Shown: positions 7,844 through 17,011 of the stretch, one piece after another
Numbering within the stretch: position 1 is the first letter of the stretch
Layout: every line of letters begins with the position of its first letter
Source of the DNA: CAJQQY01 sp964564545
Lineage (GTDB): Bacteria; Bacteroidota; Bacteroidia; Chitinophagales; Saprospiraceae
Reading direction: 5' to 3'
Length of the DNA: 64,000 bases
Assembly (NCBI GenBank): GCA_964564545.1
Contig: CAZMBP010000071.1
Location: forward strand, 1-64,000
Made by a program: the position numbers and the translations under genes
The notes under the pieces: generated by a model
Told to the model about the DNA's origin: nothing
Database searches by the model: none
The model's input: only the letters and a program-made list of their open reading frames with translations

Positions 7844-8995
7844 ATGAAAATTCTCAACAAACTCCTCTGGCAAAACAATAATATCTGGCAAATTGTAGGC
7901 GCGGTGATTGGTTCGTTTATGGGGTTATTATTACTTCTTTTGTCCATTCAATTTTATATGGATTTAAAAGAATTGACAGAGAGTGAAGATCAATTTGTGA
8001 TTATCAATAAAGAAGTTAGTTCCTTTGGAGCTAAGGCAAAATTCACTCCTGAAGAAATACAAAACATTGAAAATCAATCATTTGTAAATAAGGTTGGTCA
8101 ATTTTCAGCTAGTAATTATCGAGTGAGCGCAGGAAGTGCTATGCTAAATTTTCGAACTGATTTATTTTTTGAAAGTGTTCCTGATGAGTTTGTGGATGTA
8201 CAAAGTGAAGAATTCAAATGGTCAGAGGGAGATGTAGTAATTCCAGTAGTGGTGGCAAGAGATTATTTAGCTTTGTATAATTTTGGATTTGCAGCCAGCC
8301 AGGGGCTTCCAAAAATTCCATTCGAAAGTATTCAAGAAGTTACCCTTGATGTGGTGATTAGAGGTCAAGGGAAAAGTAAAAATTTTAAAGGTAGAATCGT
8401 TGGTTTTAGCGATCGGATTAATTCGATTATTGTGCCTCAAAGTTTTATGGAATACTCCAATAGAAACTTCCAAGATTATGAACCAAAAGGTTCTTCTAGA
8501 TTAATTGTTTTAGCAGATAATCCTTTCTCAGATACCTTCCGAAACTTTATGAAGGACAATGGCTATGAACTCAGTTCAGGTAGATTGATCGGAGGAGAAA
8601 CTGCTGCCTTGATTCGAACATTAATTGCAGTAGTTGCGGTGATTGGTTTTTTAATTGTACTACTCTCTGTTTTTATTTTTGTTTTAAATTTCCAATTGAT
8701 GGTTTCTAAATCAAGTCGTGACATTCGCCTGATGCTTCAACTGGGATATAAACAAAACCAAATTGGGCAAGTTTTGAAAAAACATTTGATGTCATTATTT
8801 GGAATGGTCATGGTATTGACCATATTATTTTATGGTATCGCTCGATTCTTTATCATTAGTTTTTTTACGAAGCAAGGAATGGAATTTGGATTCGTTCATC
8901 CGATAGTTTTATTAGCAGGAATACTCTTCGCAGGACTTTTTGTTGTTATAAATTACAAAAATATTGAGGGCAGTATTCGGAATCTTTCATCATAA
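7844..8995 (+). CDS. FtsX/MacB-like permease family protein
   Basis: A 383-residue protein with one N-terminal membrane segment (about residues 18-38), a roughly 220-residue extracytoplasmic domain, and three C-terminal membrane segments. The first of these C-terminal segments is followed by SSRDIRLMLQLGYKQNQIG, the 'R.I..LR.LG....I' loop typical of FtsX-type permeases. Such proteins normally pair with an ABC ATPase that couples ATP hydrolysis to mechanical work across the envelope; no ATPase gene is nearby. Its stop overlaps the start of the next gene (taatg), indicating translational coupling to the large membrane protein downstream. Confidence 0.75.
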   Translation: MKILNKLLWQNNNIWQIVGAVIGSFMGLLLLLLSIQFYMDLKELTESEDQFVIINKEVSSFGAKAKFTPEEIQNIENQSFVNKVGQFSASNYRVSAGSAMLNFRTDLFFESVPDEFVDVQSEEFKWSEGDVVIPVVVARDYLALYNFGFAASQGLPKIPFESIQEVTLDVVIRGQGKSKNFKGRIVGFSDRINSIIVPQSFMEYSNRNFQDYEPKGSSRLIVLADNPFSDTFRNFMKDNGYELSSGRLIGGETAALIRTLIAVVAVIGFLIVLLSVFIFVLNFQLMVSKSSRDIRLMLQLGYKQNQIGQVLKKHLMSLFGMVMVLTILFYGIARFFIISFFTKQGMEFGFVHPIVLLAGILFAGLFVVINYKNIEGSIRNLSS

Positions 8996-11367
8996 TGAGT
9001 GCTTCCAAAAAATATTTTTTAATCAATATTGCGCTGACTTCCTGCTTGATCTTCTTCTTTTATGGAAAAGTCATTATGTCTCCCAATCAATATTTATTTG
9101 CGAAACAAGGAGATGGAATCACTTCCTATTATAATACTTCTTGGTATATTGAAATAGACAGTTTCACCACGAATTTTACAGGTAATAATTATCCTTTTGG
9201 AGAACATGTAATATACTCTGAATCTAGAGTTTTGATTTCAAATTTGATTAAAGGCATTTCATCCTTTTTTCATCTTGAAGAAAAAATAAACATCCCAATC
9301 ACCAATCTCTCGATACTATTTTCCATATTGTTATGTACTATATTTATCTTTATGATTTTCAGGGAATTAGGGATAAAAAAATGGTTATCTGTGTCAGCTG
9401 CTATTGGCATAACTTTCCTTGCTCCACAGGTTGGAAGATTTGATAATCATTTAACCTTAGCCTACTTGAATTGCTTCCCAATGACTTGGTATTTTCTAAT
9501 AAAATACTTTAGCTCAGAACACAAAAAAAAATGGTCTACCCTACTCTTATTAAATAACCTTGGATGGTTTTTTATCCATAGTTATTTAGGTTTAATTGCT
9601 ACTACTTTTGCAGGAGCTTTTTGGGTAGTTTATTTTTTAAAAAACCGAAATTGGAAAATTATAACAAACTATTTACATTTTTCAGCTCAAGTCTTTTTAC
9701 CACTTTTTGGATTCATGAGTTTTGTAAAAATGACCGATACTCACGTTGGTCGAACGGAAAACCCACTTGGATTTTTTTTATATAATGCAGAACCTGATGA
9801 TATTTTCATTCCACATCATCCTCCTTTAAAACCAATTTTGGATTCATTTTTTGACATTCATTTAAAATGGGAAGCATGGTCGTATGTTGGAATTCTAACT
9901 ACTTGTATTTTATTGTTTTTGCTTTTTCATTTTGGAAAAAAAGCTATCGAACAAAAAAGTATTTATCCCAAATTAACTTGGTTACAAAATGATCATTTAA
10001 AGATTGCTTTCCCTGCGAGTTTGTTATGTTTGATTTTTGCCTTTGGATTTCCTTTTAAAGCTTTTCCAATTTTATTAGAATGGATTCCGATTATCAAAAA
10101 TTTTAGAACGACTGGGAGATTTGGTTGGATCTTTTATTTCGTTTCTACTGTTTCAGTTACCTATGTTTTACATGAATATTTAGAGCAACTAAAAGAAAAA
10201 AGAAAAAATATAATTGTACTGTTAGGAATTTCAGCATTACCTCTACTTTATTTGGTTGAAGGCTTTGCTCACCATTACGAAATGTCAAAAAAGATAACCA
10301 CAAAAATCAACGTTTTTGAAAAAGAAAATCTAGGGCAAGATTACTTGACGGCCTTAGAGAAAATTGACGTTTCAAAATATCAAGCGATTATTCCTTTGCC
10401 ATTTTATTATTGCGGTTCAGAAAACTTTAGCCGTCCAATCCATGATCATTCATCTGAGGTATCTAAGATTTTTTCTTACCACACTCAGATTCCGCTTTTA
10501 GCATTTGATGTTGGCAGAACGAGTATTCAAGAAAGTAAAAAAATAGTTCAAGCAATTTCTCCTAACATTTATAAAAAACTGATAACTAACGACTTAACTT
10601 CTGAAAAACCATTTTTAATTATTGAAAGTGATGAGCTAACTACTTATGAAACTGAGTTTAAAAATCGGAGCACAGTTATTTATGGGACGAAGGATTTTCG
10701 AGTTAGAGAAATTTCAAAATCCAAATTACTTGAATTTGACTCAACTAAATTATTATATGAGTTAGAGGACTTAAAGGTGTCCTTAGGCTTTGAGGATGTG
10801 CCATTTTATGACCCTCCTCCAATTCCTAACAATATACTTACAAGTGACTCGCTAGCATTTTTTTATCAAAATAATTTCGAAAGCGACTCTAGCAAATTTG
10901 CAAGATATAGCTACGGTGCTTACGAAAGAACGAAACGAGGAGAAAATGAATTAGCTAAATTCAACTCTAATACTTTTGAAAAAGATAAAACCTATGTTCT
11001 CTCTGCTTGGTTTTTTAATGGTCAAAATGATGCGTTAAATGATTGGTTTAGATTTATTGTGGAAGAACGAAATCCAAAGACTGGGGAATTTAAATACACA
11101 ACTTGCTTTCCAGAATTTTCCGAAGTGATTGATGGAGATTGGAGTATGATTGAGATGGATTTTAAAGTTGATTATCCAGAAAATGAGATTAGGGTTATTA
11201 CGATTGGAAAAGAATTGACTTTGGATTTACCTCTTTACATTGATGATCTTATGATTAGAGAAAAGGGAGTGGATGTTTTTGAAGAGTTTATCAAATATGA
11301 TGGTGCTTTTTATGTAAAGAAGAATAATCATTATCAGAGGGATATTTATAATACGCCTGATGAATGA
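8995..11367 (+). CDS. Polytopic GT-C-like membrane protein with a C-terminal beta domain
   Basis: A 790-residue protein with about a dozen hydrophobic segments in its first 420 residues. The first extracytoplasmic loop carries QGDGITSYYNTSWYI and NYPFGEHV, the acidic and aromatic loop found in GT-C/YfhO-like sugar transferases. Residues beyond about 440 are soluble, and the last 200 (RGENELAKFNSNTFEKDKTY onward) look like a carbohydrate-binding-type beta sandwich. It probably transfers or displays sugar in the periplasm, but the substrate cannot be told. It is translationally coupled to the FtsX-like gene, and a GT4 gene lies convergently just downstream. Confidence 0.65.
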   Translation: MSASKKYFLINIALTSCLIFFFYGKVIMSPNQYLFAKQGDGITSYYNTSWYIEIDSFTTNFTGNNYPFGEHVIYSESRVLISNLIKGISSFFHLEEKINIPITNLSILFSILLCTIFIFMIFRELGIKKWLSVSAAIGITFLAPQVGRFDNHLTLAYLNCFPMTWYFLIKYFSSEHKKKWSTLLLLNNLGWFFIHSYLGLIATTFAGAFWVVYFLKNRNWKIITNYLHFSAQVFLPLFGFMSFVKMTDTHVGRTENPLGFFLYNAEPDDIFIPHHPPLKPILDSFFDIHLKWEAWSYVGILTTCILLFLLFHFGKKAIEQKSIYPKLTWLQNDHLKIAFPASLLCLIFAFGFPFKAFPILLEWIPIIKNFRTTGRFGWIFYFVSTVSVTYVLHEYLEQLKEKRKNIIVLLGISALPLLYLVEGFAHHYEMSKKITTKINVFEKENLGQDYLTALEKIDVSKYQAIIPLPFYYCGSENFSRPIHDHSSEVSKIFSYHTQIPLLAFDVGRTSIQESKKIVQAISPNIYKKLITNDLTSEKPFLIIESDELTTYETEFKNRSTVIYGTKDFRVREISKSKLLEFDSTKLLYELEDLKVSLGFEDVPFYDPPPIPNNILTSDSLAFFYQNNFESDSSKFARYSYGAYERTKRGENELAKFNSNTFEKDKTYVLSAWFFNGQNDALNDWFRFIVEERNPKTGEFKYTTCFPEFSEVIDGDWSMIEMDFKVDYPENEIRVITIGKELTLDLPLYIDDLMIREKGVDVFEEFIKYDGAFYVKKNNHYQRDIYNTPDE

Positions 11368-11403
11368 TACTGAATCTTGTTAGGGTTGATAGAACGAAAC
11401 AAC

Positions 11404-12516
11404 CTACTCAAACACCCTTTTATAAAACTCCACCAATTTCTTTTCCTCATTTTCCCAAGTCCAAATATGCCGAGCTTCTGCACAATTTTCTTTTAGTTTT
11501 TTATAAAAACTAGAATCTTGTAACAATACATTTACAGCTTGTATTATTGTTTCCTTTTTCAAGTCATCAATCAAAATTCCGACTTCCTTTTCCGCCATCA
11601 ATTTTTGATACTCAGGAAAATTCATATGAATCGCTGGAACTTCAGCTTGCACAAAATCAAAAGTTTTATTTGCTAAAGAGTAATAATAATTCAAACTATT
11701 ATTTTTTAATAGATTGATTCCAATTGTTGCATGCTGAGTTATTTCTCGTAATTCATCAGGCAATAAATAACCAAAGAATTTCACTTTTGCTTCAAGCCCT
11801 AATTCTTTAGTTTTTTCTCTTAAGACTAAAGACAAATCGCCTTCACCTACCAACCATAATTCTGCATTATTTATTTCCGTCATTGCTTCAATCATTTCTT
11901 CCAATCCACGTCCAACATTTAATGCTCCTTGGTATAAAATAATTGGTTTCTCTTGCGGTATTTTTTCTTTTTCTAAATCATAAAATTCAGGCATATTCCG
12001 AATGACTTCAAAATTTGTTTTGTACTTTTTTTCTAACACTTCGGCTAGGGCAAAACCTACTGTGTAACAATATCTACACGTTGTGATAGTTTTCCTCCCT
12101 ACCCATTCCCAAATATTTTTCACCATAGGTCTTTCGATAACTTCCGGCACTTCAGTAAAATATTCATGGGCATCATAGATGAGTTTTTTTCCTTTCCATT
12201 TACTCAAGTAATAGGCAGGAAGAATGGTATCCAGATCAATGGCACAAACCGCATCGAACTTTTTTTTCCATAAAAAAAACAGCAAGCGAAGGTTATATTC
12301 GAGGTAGAAAAATTTTCCTTTATGGAAAAAACAATTGAGTCGTTTTTGCTGAAAGGGTTGAGATTGAAGAGGTTTTGAAGAAGGTAATTTTCGACCAACC
12401 AGAAGCACATCATAATTATTTCTAGCAAGACTTTTACAAATCCGAATCATCCTTTGATCATAGGTCAAATCATTGATAACAGTAAAGATAATTTTTCGTT
12501 TTTTCATTTCTTCCAA
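11404..12516 (-). CDS. Glycosyltransferase family 4 (GT-B) protein
   Basis: A 370-residue GT-B enzyme. The N-terminal domain starts IIFTVINDLTYDQRMIRICK and the C-terminal nucleotide-sugar domain has YQGALNVGRGLEEMIEAM, WLVGEGD and FFGYLLPDELREI. The usual Glu-x7-Glu region is replaced by LNYYYSLANKTFDFVQAEVP. It would transfer an activated sugar to a glycan or lipid acceptor in the cytoplasm. The start overlaps the 3' end of recQ (13 bp with the annotated ATG, 4 bp with the ATG at 12507), so the two are translationally coupled. Confidence 0.85.
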   Translation of the reverse strand: MEEMKKRKIIFTVINDLTYDQRMIRICKSLARNNYDVLLVGRKLPSSKPLQSQPFQQKRLNCFFHKGKFFYLEYNLRLLFFLWKKKFDAVCAIDLDTILPAYYLSKWKGKKLIYDAHEYFTEVPEVIERPMVKNIWEWVGRKTITTCRYCYTVGFALAEVLEKKYKTNFEVIRNMPEFYDLEKEKIPQEKPIILYQGALNVGRGLEEMIEAMTEINNAELWLVGEGDLSLVLREKTKELGLEAKVKFFGYLLPDELREITQHATIGINLLKNNSLNYYYSLANKTFDFVQAEVPAIHMNFPEYQKLMAEKEVGILIDDLKKETIIQAVNVLLQDSSFYKKLKENCAEARHIWTWENEEKKLVEFYKRVFE

Positions 12517-14456
12517 ACGATTTTATCTTCCACCTTATCCAAGTCTCCTTCATCAATTAAGAGTTCAATAGTTTTTAGAACCTGAGCTTGCTTTTTTGGA
12601 GAAAACGCCTCACATAACTCATTGATAGTCAATGGCTCACGCTCTAACTGTTTCAATATTTTAATTCTATAACTTTCAAAATCATCTTTAGACAAATTCA
12701 CTTTTGTCCGTTCTAAACAAACATCACAAACACCACATTTGGGAGCATCTTTTTCTCCAAAATAGGATAATAATTGTTGCGATCGACAAATAGTATTTTC
12801 AGCATAAGCAATCGTTTTTTGTAATCGCTCCAAATGCCTTTTTTTCCTAAAATTAAATCGCTCGAAATCAATCGTTAAATTAATCGGATCAACTTTTTCC
12901 TGTAAAAAAATAAGTTGAGGCTTATCTTTTTCTGGACGAAAATCAATGATCCCATTAGCTGCCATTTTTAATAATGTTTGCTCTAAATCATGATAATCCA
13001 TTTTCAAATTTTTAGCCATCCAAGACAAATGAATTCCAACAAAATCTGTAAAAGCACCATGATAACTTCGCAAAACTAATTTTAAAATTCGATCAGCTTT
13101 TCTATTTCTCAATTGATAATCATATAACTCATCTTTCCTCACTCGAATTCGAATACTCGCTGGATTAAAAACTGCATCAGTTAAAGATATCCAACCTTCT
13201 TGCTCTAAGATTCGAATACAATTATAGGTAGTTACGGTTTGTAATTTAAATTTTTTCACGAACTCAACAAGATCAAAATCAAAGCTATCTGCAGCACTTC
13301 CTCCGATGGCTAATTGATAGTAATTTCCTAAGGCTCGATAGGTCCTCCTAATCTCCTCCATAGAAGGATATGCTTGTTCATATTGATAAATTAAATTCGC
13401 TTTATCCGACTGATGATAAAGCAAAACGGCATAGGATTTCTGTCCATCTCGGCCTGCTCTTCCTGCCTCTTGAAAGTAAGCTTCTAAAGTGTCTGGCATA
13501 TCCAAATGAACAACCAACCGAACATCTGGTTTGTCGATTCCCATTCCAAATGCATTAGTACAAACCATGATTCGGATTTTGTTATTAATCCAATCTTCTT
13601 GCTTCTGACTTCTCACTTCAGTACTCAATCCTGCATGATAAAAATCAGCTACCACTCCTCTATTTTTCAATTGCATAGCTATCTCCTTAGTCTTTCTTCG
13701 ACTACGCACATAGATGATTCCTGAACCTGGTACGTTTTTTACAATTTCGTTGAGTTTAGTCAATTTCCCTTCCTCATGCAATATGACATAAGCCAAATTT
13801 TCACGACTAAAACTTTTTTGAAAAACATTCTCTTGTTTAAACTCCAATCGTTCCTGAATATCTTTTACCACATCCGAAGTTGCTGTTGCTGTCAATGCTA
13901 AAACTGGAGTTTTTGGAAGTAGTTCTCTGATATTTACAATTTCCAAATAAGGTGGACGAAAATCATATCCCCATTGCGAGATACAATGTGCTTCATCAAT
14001 CGCCAGCAGATTCACATTCATTTGCTCAATTCGTGCTCGAGCTAAATCAGAGGCTAAACGCTCAGGAGAAAGGTAGAGGAATTTTATTTTTCCATAAATA
14101 CAATTATCAAAAGCACGATCAATATCTTTATAATGCATCCCTGAATAAATCGCTATCGCCTCGATTCCTCGTTTTTTTAAGTTATAAACTTGATCTTTCA
14201 TTAAGGCTATCAATGGCGAAATCACAATACAAATACCTTCTTGCATCAATGCCGGAACTTGGAAGCAAATAGATTTCCCTCCCCCGGTTGGTAGCAAGGC
14301 AAGCGAATCTTTTCCATCCAAAACGGATTGAATAATTTCCTCTTGCATGGGTCGAAATTCATCGAACCCCCAATATTCTTTTAATATTTCTTTGGCTGAT
14401 TTTTGCAAATGATTAGATTGCGTTGGAATATGAAAAGCATGTTTAATAAAAAACAA
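12504..14456 (-). CDS. recQ: RecQ-family ATP-dependent DNA helicase
   Basis: A 650-residue superfamily 2 helicase. It has the Q-motif region FRPMQEEII, Walker A TGGGKS (residues 57-62), DEAH box (154-157), TATA motif (ALTATATSD), the RecQ-specific aromatic loop (HCISQWGYDFRPPYL), and the motif VI region FQEAGRAGRDGQ. A winged-helix-like section follows, and after it a Cys cluster (CRSQQ..., KCGVCDVC) at about residues 570-600. No HRDC domain is visible. Zinc site after winged helix differs from the E. coli order and fits the shorter Bacteroidota RecQ forms. The role is DNA unwinding in recombination and fork repair. Confidence 0.93.
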   Translation of the reverse strand: MFFIKHAFHIPTQSNHLQKSAKEILKEYWGFDEFRPMQEEIIQSVLDGKDSLALLPTGGGKSICFQVPALMQEGICIVISPLIALMKDQVYNLKKRGIEAIAIYSGMHYKDIDRAFDNCIYGKIKFLYLSPERLASDLARARIEQMNVNLLAIDEAHCISQWGYDFRPPYLEIVNIRELLPKTPVLALTATATSDVVKDIQERLEFKQENVFQKSFSRENLAYVILHEEGKLTKLNEIVKNVPGSGIIYVRSRRKTKEIAMQLKNRGVVADFYHAGLSTEVRSQKQEDWINNKIRIMVCTNAFGMGIDKPDVRLVVHLDMPDTLEAYFQEAGRAGRDGQKSYAVLLYHQSDKANLIYQYEQAYPSMEEIRRTYRALGNYYQLAIGGSAADSFDFDLVEFVKKFKLQTVTTYNCIRILEQEGWISLTDAVFNPASIRIRVRKDELYDYQLRNRKADRILKLVLRSYHGAFTDFVGIHLSWMAKNLKMDYHDLEQTLLKMAANGIIDFRPEKDKPQLIFLQEKVDPINLTIDFERFNFRKKRHLERLQKTIAYAENTICRSQQLLSYFGEKDAPKCGVCDVCLERTKVNLSKDDFESYRIKILKQLEREPLTINELCEAFSPKKQAQVLKTIELLIDEGDLDKVEDKIVWKK

Positions 14457-14520
14457 AGAAACGGCTTATTTGGGAAAAAGGAAAATTGAATTAACTGCTA
14501 ATTGTCAACTGGATATTATT

Positions 14521-14547
14521 CACAAGATGACTTTGAGTCATCTTGTG
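14521..14547. repeat. Hairpin related to the one at 23346-23370
   Basis: Perfect 12-bp arms (cacaagatgact / agtcatcttgtg) with a 3-nt loop. Flanking bases (attatt before, gagtaat after) resemble those around the hairpin at 23346-23370, so both look like copies of one small palindromic repeat. There is no T run on either side. Confidence 0.5.
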
Positions 14548-14576
14548 AGTAATACAACTGTTCTAAAATAAAAAAA

Positions 14577-14599
14577 AGCACCCATTTTAAATAGGTGCT
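14577..14599 (-). terminator. Rho-independent terminator for the DUF6089 gene
   Basis: On the minus strand, an agcacc/ggtgct stem with an extra attt/aaat pairing is followed by a run of eight T. It lies 68 bp after the stop of the outer-membrane gene ending at 14667. Confidence 0.7.
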
Positions 14600-14666
14600 C
14601 CAATAACATTATCTATAGTAATGTTAATCATCAAAAGTATCTTGGTTTGTATTTCATGTATTTACA

Positions 14667-15518
14667 TTAGAATGTTGGACATCCCATTGGTCTTCTTCTT
14701 CGCTTTCCGTATTGATTGGCAGCTTCGGATAAGTTATATGAAATTGTTAATCCTCCAATGGCATACCAATCTTTATATTCAGAGTTTCCTCTAATTGCTC
14801 CGGTTTCTTTTGGTGTTCCTGATGGATTGGCTAATTGGGCAGAAATCTGACCATATCTTTCATTCATTATATCATCAGCTACATAGGTGGTACTTACATC
14901 ATCTAAATAATCTGTAGTGGTTTTTCTCAGTCCAGCCTCAAGTCCAATATTTATTCTATCAGTCAAAGCTACTTTTAATCCAAATCCAAACGGAAATGCA
15001 ATAGCTACTTTTTTGTATGGTTTTCTTCCTGGAAATTCAGGTAATCCTTGCCCCTCTGTATTTAAAGGTTGCAATTCAACCCATTCTCCATTGTATAAAG
15101 TTTTAGGATTAAAATTGACTACTCCAATCCCTGCAAAAATATATGGACTAATTCTTTTAGTCATGAATTTAGGTTCATAACCTAAAATATTATATTCAAT
15201 AGTAAGAGCTGATTCAACGAAAACAGATTTGAATTGTAAATTTCTTGATTTCCGCCCAGCATCTTGAGAATCATAATCTCTCGCTGATAGTCTTCCTGCG
15301 GAAACACCTAATTTAGCCGTTAAATAATCGTTGAAATTATATCTTAAAAATCCGCCAATCGAGTATCTAAACTCTCCATGACTAGTTCTTTTTGTGGTTG
15401 GGTTAAGATCACCTGAGTAGGTAGAAAAACCTCCGAAGCCACCTACTTCTAGGTATTGAGAATTGGAGATTGCAGGCAATAATAGGCAAAGTGCGATAAT
15501 GTTAATTAATTTTTTCAT
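14667..15518 (-). CDS. DUF6089-type outer-membrane beta-barrel protein (copy 1)
   Basis: A 283-residue protein with a signal peptide (LINIIALCLLLPAISNS), then alternating beta strands, glycine-rich turns and a terminal Phe, as expected of an 8- to 10-stranded barrel. Conserved blocks are EVGGFGGFSTYSGDLNPT, TIEYNILGYEP, SPYIFAGIGV and WVELQPLNTEGQGLPE. The C-terminus is MGCPTF. It is a clear paralogue of the gene at 15827-16684, with the same blocks in the same order. The exact role of the DUF6089 family is unknown; it is an outer-membrane component. It has its own terminator. Confidence 0.85.
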   Translation of the reverse strand: MKKLINIIALCLLLPAISNSQYLEVGGFGGFSTYSGDLNPTTKRTSHGEFRYSIGGFLRYNFNDYLTAKLGVSAGRLSARDYDSQDAGRKSRNLQFKSVFVESALTIEYNILGYEPKFMTKRISPYIFAGIGVVNFNPKTLYNGEWVELQPLNTEGQGLPEFPGRKPYKKVAIAFPFGFGLKVALTDRINIGLEAGLRKTTTDYLDDVSTTYVADDIMNERYGQISAQLANPSGTPKETGAIRGNSEYKDWYAIGGLTISYNLSEAANQYGKRRRRPMGCPTF

Positions 15519-15713
15519 GGTAATAATTAGTTAAAAATCTGTTGCAAAAATACATTGTGACGAAATCTGTCACTATTAAATAGAAAAAAATGAGTTCTTG
15601 AAATCAGTAATACCGGTTACTATTTGATGATTAGTCCATTACAATTTGGTAATCTGATTCCGCAAAGTGAAGTTGTTCTGAAATGTTTGTGGAGAGTAAA
15701 GAGGGGAAATTAA

Positions 15714-15748
15714 AATGCCAGAATCCATTCATATTGGATTCTGGCATT
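15714..15748 (-). terminator. Hairpin terminator between the two paralogous barrel genes
   Basis: Perfect 14-bp arms (15714-15727 and 15735-15748) with a 7-nt loop. On the minus strand it is followed by ttttaattt. It lies 79 bp after the stop of the upstream paralogue, so the two barrel genes are probably transcribed separately. Confidence 0.65.
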
Positions 15749-15826
15749 GGATATTCAAAAACAGTTCCTAAATTTTATTTTTTCATAAGAAAATAAAATT
15801 TGTGGATAACTTTTTTGTTAAATTCT

Positions 15827-16684
15827 CTAAAAAGTGGGGCAACCAGTTTTACTTTTTCTTGATCTACCTCGACTGCCAACTAAACCATTATCTAAAAAAT
15901 TTCGAGATAATGTGATGCCTATAAATGCATACCAATCGGATACTTGATCATTTCCTCTCCCACTTCCTGCTTCGATAGGATTCCCCGATCGATTAGCCAA
16001 AGCAGCTGATAATGGATTTTTTTCTAATAATAAAGATTCTTCCACATAAGTTTGGCTTACATCATCGATATAGTCTGTAAAAGTCATACGAATTCCAGCT
16101 TCAGCACCTATATTCCAAGTATCATTTAAGGCGAATTTTATTCCTCCTCCCATCGGAATTGCAAAACTAGTTAAACTATATGGGTTTCGATCAGGATAAT
16201 CTGGAAGACCTTGACCTTCAGTTCCTAGTGGTTGAAGTTCTATCCATTCTCCATCATATTTTGCTTTTGGATTGTAATGAAAAAATCCTACCCCAGCGAA
16301 AACATATGGAGACCAAGGTTTCTCTAAATTATATGGTTCATAGCCTAATATATTAAATTCGAAGATTAAATTTCCTTCAAAAATATTTGAACGGAAACTA
16401 AGGTTTCTAATTTTGGAAGCTTCAATTGTTGATTTTGAATCTTCTGCAGAAAGAATTCCATAATTGAATCCAAGTCTAGCTGCTAAATATTGGTTAAAAT
16501 TCTTTCTCCCAAAAATTCCTACCATAGGATTTATTTGGCCAGGATTTAGCCGACTGTTACTTGGAGATAAATCTCCTTGGTAAGCTGAAATTCCAAGCAT
16601 TATTCCGACCTCAGAATGTTGACTAAATGATAAAAATGGAAGAAGGATAAAATTTAGGATTAAAATAATATTCTTTTTTGTCAT
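15827..16684 (-). CDS. DUF6089-type outer-membrane beta-barrel protein (copy 2)
   Basis: A 285-residue paralogue of the adjacent gene. It has a signal peptide ending FLSFSQ, then SEVGIMLGISAYQGDLSPSN, FEFNILGYEP, SPYVFAGVGFFHYNPKAKYD and ELQPLGTEGQGLPDYPDRNP. It also ends in TGCPTF, so even the extreme C-terminus is conserved between copies, perhaps as a barrel-assembly signal or a disulphide or metal site. The two genes probably arose by tandem duplication. Long upstream DNA (16685-17011) separates it from the divergent subtilase gene. Confidence 0.85.
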   Translation of the reverse strand: MTKKNIILILNFILLPFLSFSQHSEVGIMLGISAYQGDLSPSNSRLNPGQINPMVGIFGRKNFNQYLAARLGFNYGILSAEDSKSTIEASKIRNLSFRSNIFEGNLIFEFNILGYEPYNLEKPWSPYVFAGVGFFHYNPKAKYDGEWIELQPLGTEGQGLPDYPDRNPYSLTSFAIPMGGGIKFALNDTWNIGAEAGIRMTFTDYIDDVSQTYVEESLLLEKNPLSAALANRSGNPIEAGSGRGNDQVSDWYAFIGITLSRNFLDNGLVGSRGRSRKSKTGCPTF

Positions 16685-17011
16685 GATGTGGTTGTGGTTT
16701 TTGCAAATTTATTTTTAAGAACACCTTAAATGTCCTTTTTAATAATCAATAATTGGAAAAAGATAATCTTTTTAAAACTTCAAGCAATTTTATTTATTTG
16801 AGCTTGTCTTTACTTTAACTAGGGTTAAAAATCAGGTTTTTTTAATTACAATGTCATTTTTTAACAAAAAAAATATTTGGAAAAAGACAATTTGAGTATA
16901 AAGATTAAAATCTGATAACAATAAGCCTATATTGTGCGTTTTTTAACGGATTTAAGAACAAGTTGTTTAAAACACAAAATTAACTAATTACATTTTTAAA
17001 AAATAATAAAT
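16685..17011. other. Non-coding spacer between divergent envelope genes (327 bp)
   Basis: Strongly A/T-rich DNA between the barrel gene (minus) and the subtilase gene (plus). No ORF, RNA gene or strong hairpin was seen. A weak -7-like tatattgtgc lies near 16928-16937 and could serve the subtilase. Both promoters presumably lie here. Confidence 0.4.

Noticed and set aside
12204..12428. Second minus-strand ORF overlapping the glycosyltransferase, suggesting a frameshift
   Set aside because: The GT4 frame is open and has continuous motifs through this region; the other frame is a composition-driven shadow.
13952..14272. 106-residue plus-strand ORF antisense to recQ
   Set aside because: It shows no recognisable motif and covers conserved helicase motifs of recQ on the other strand.
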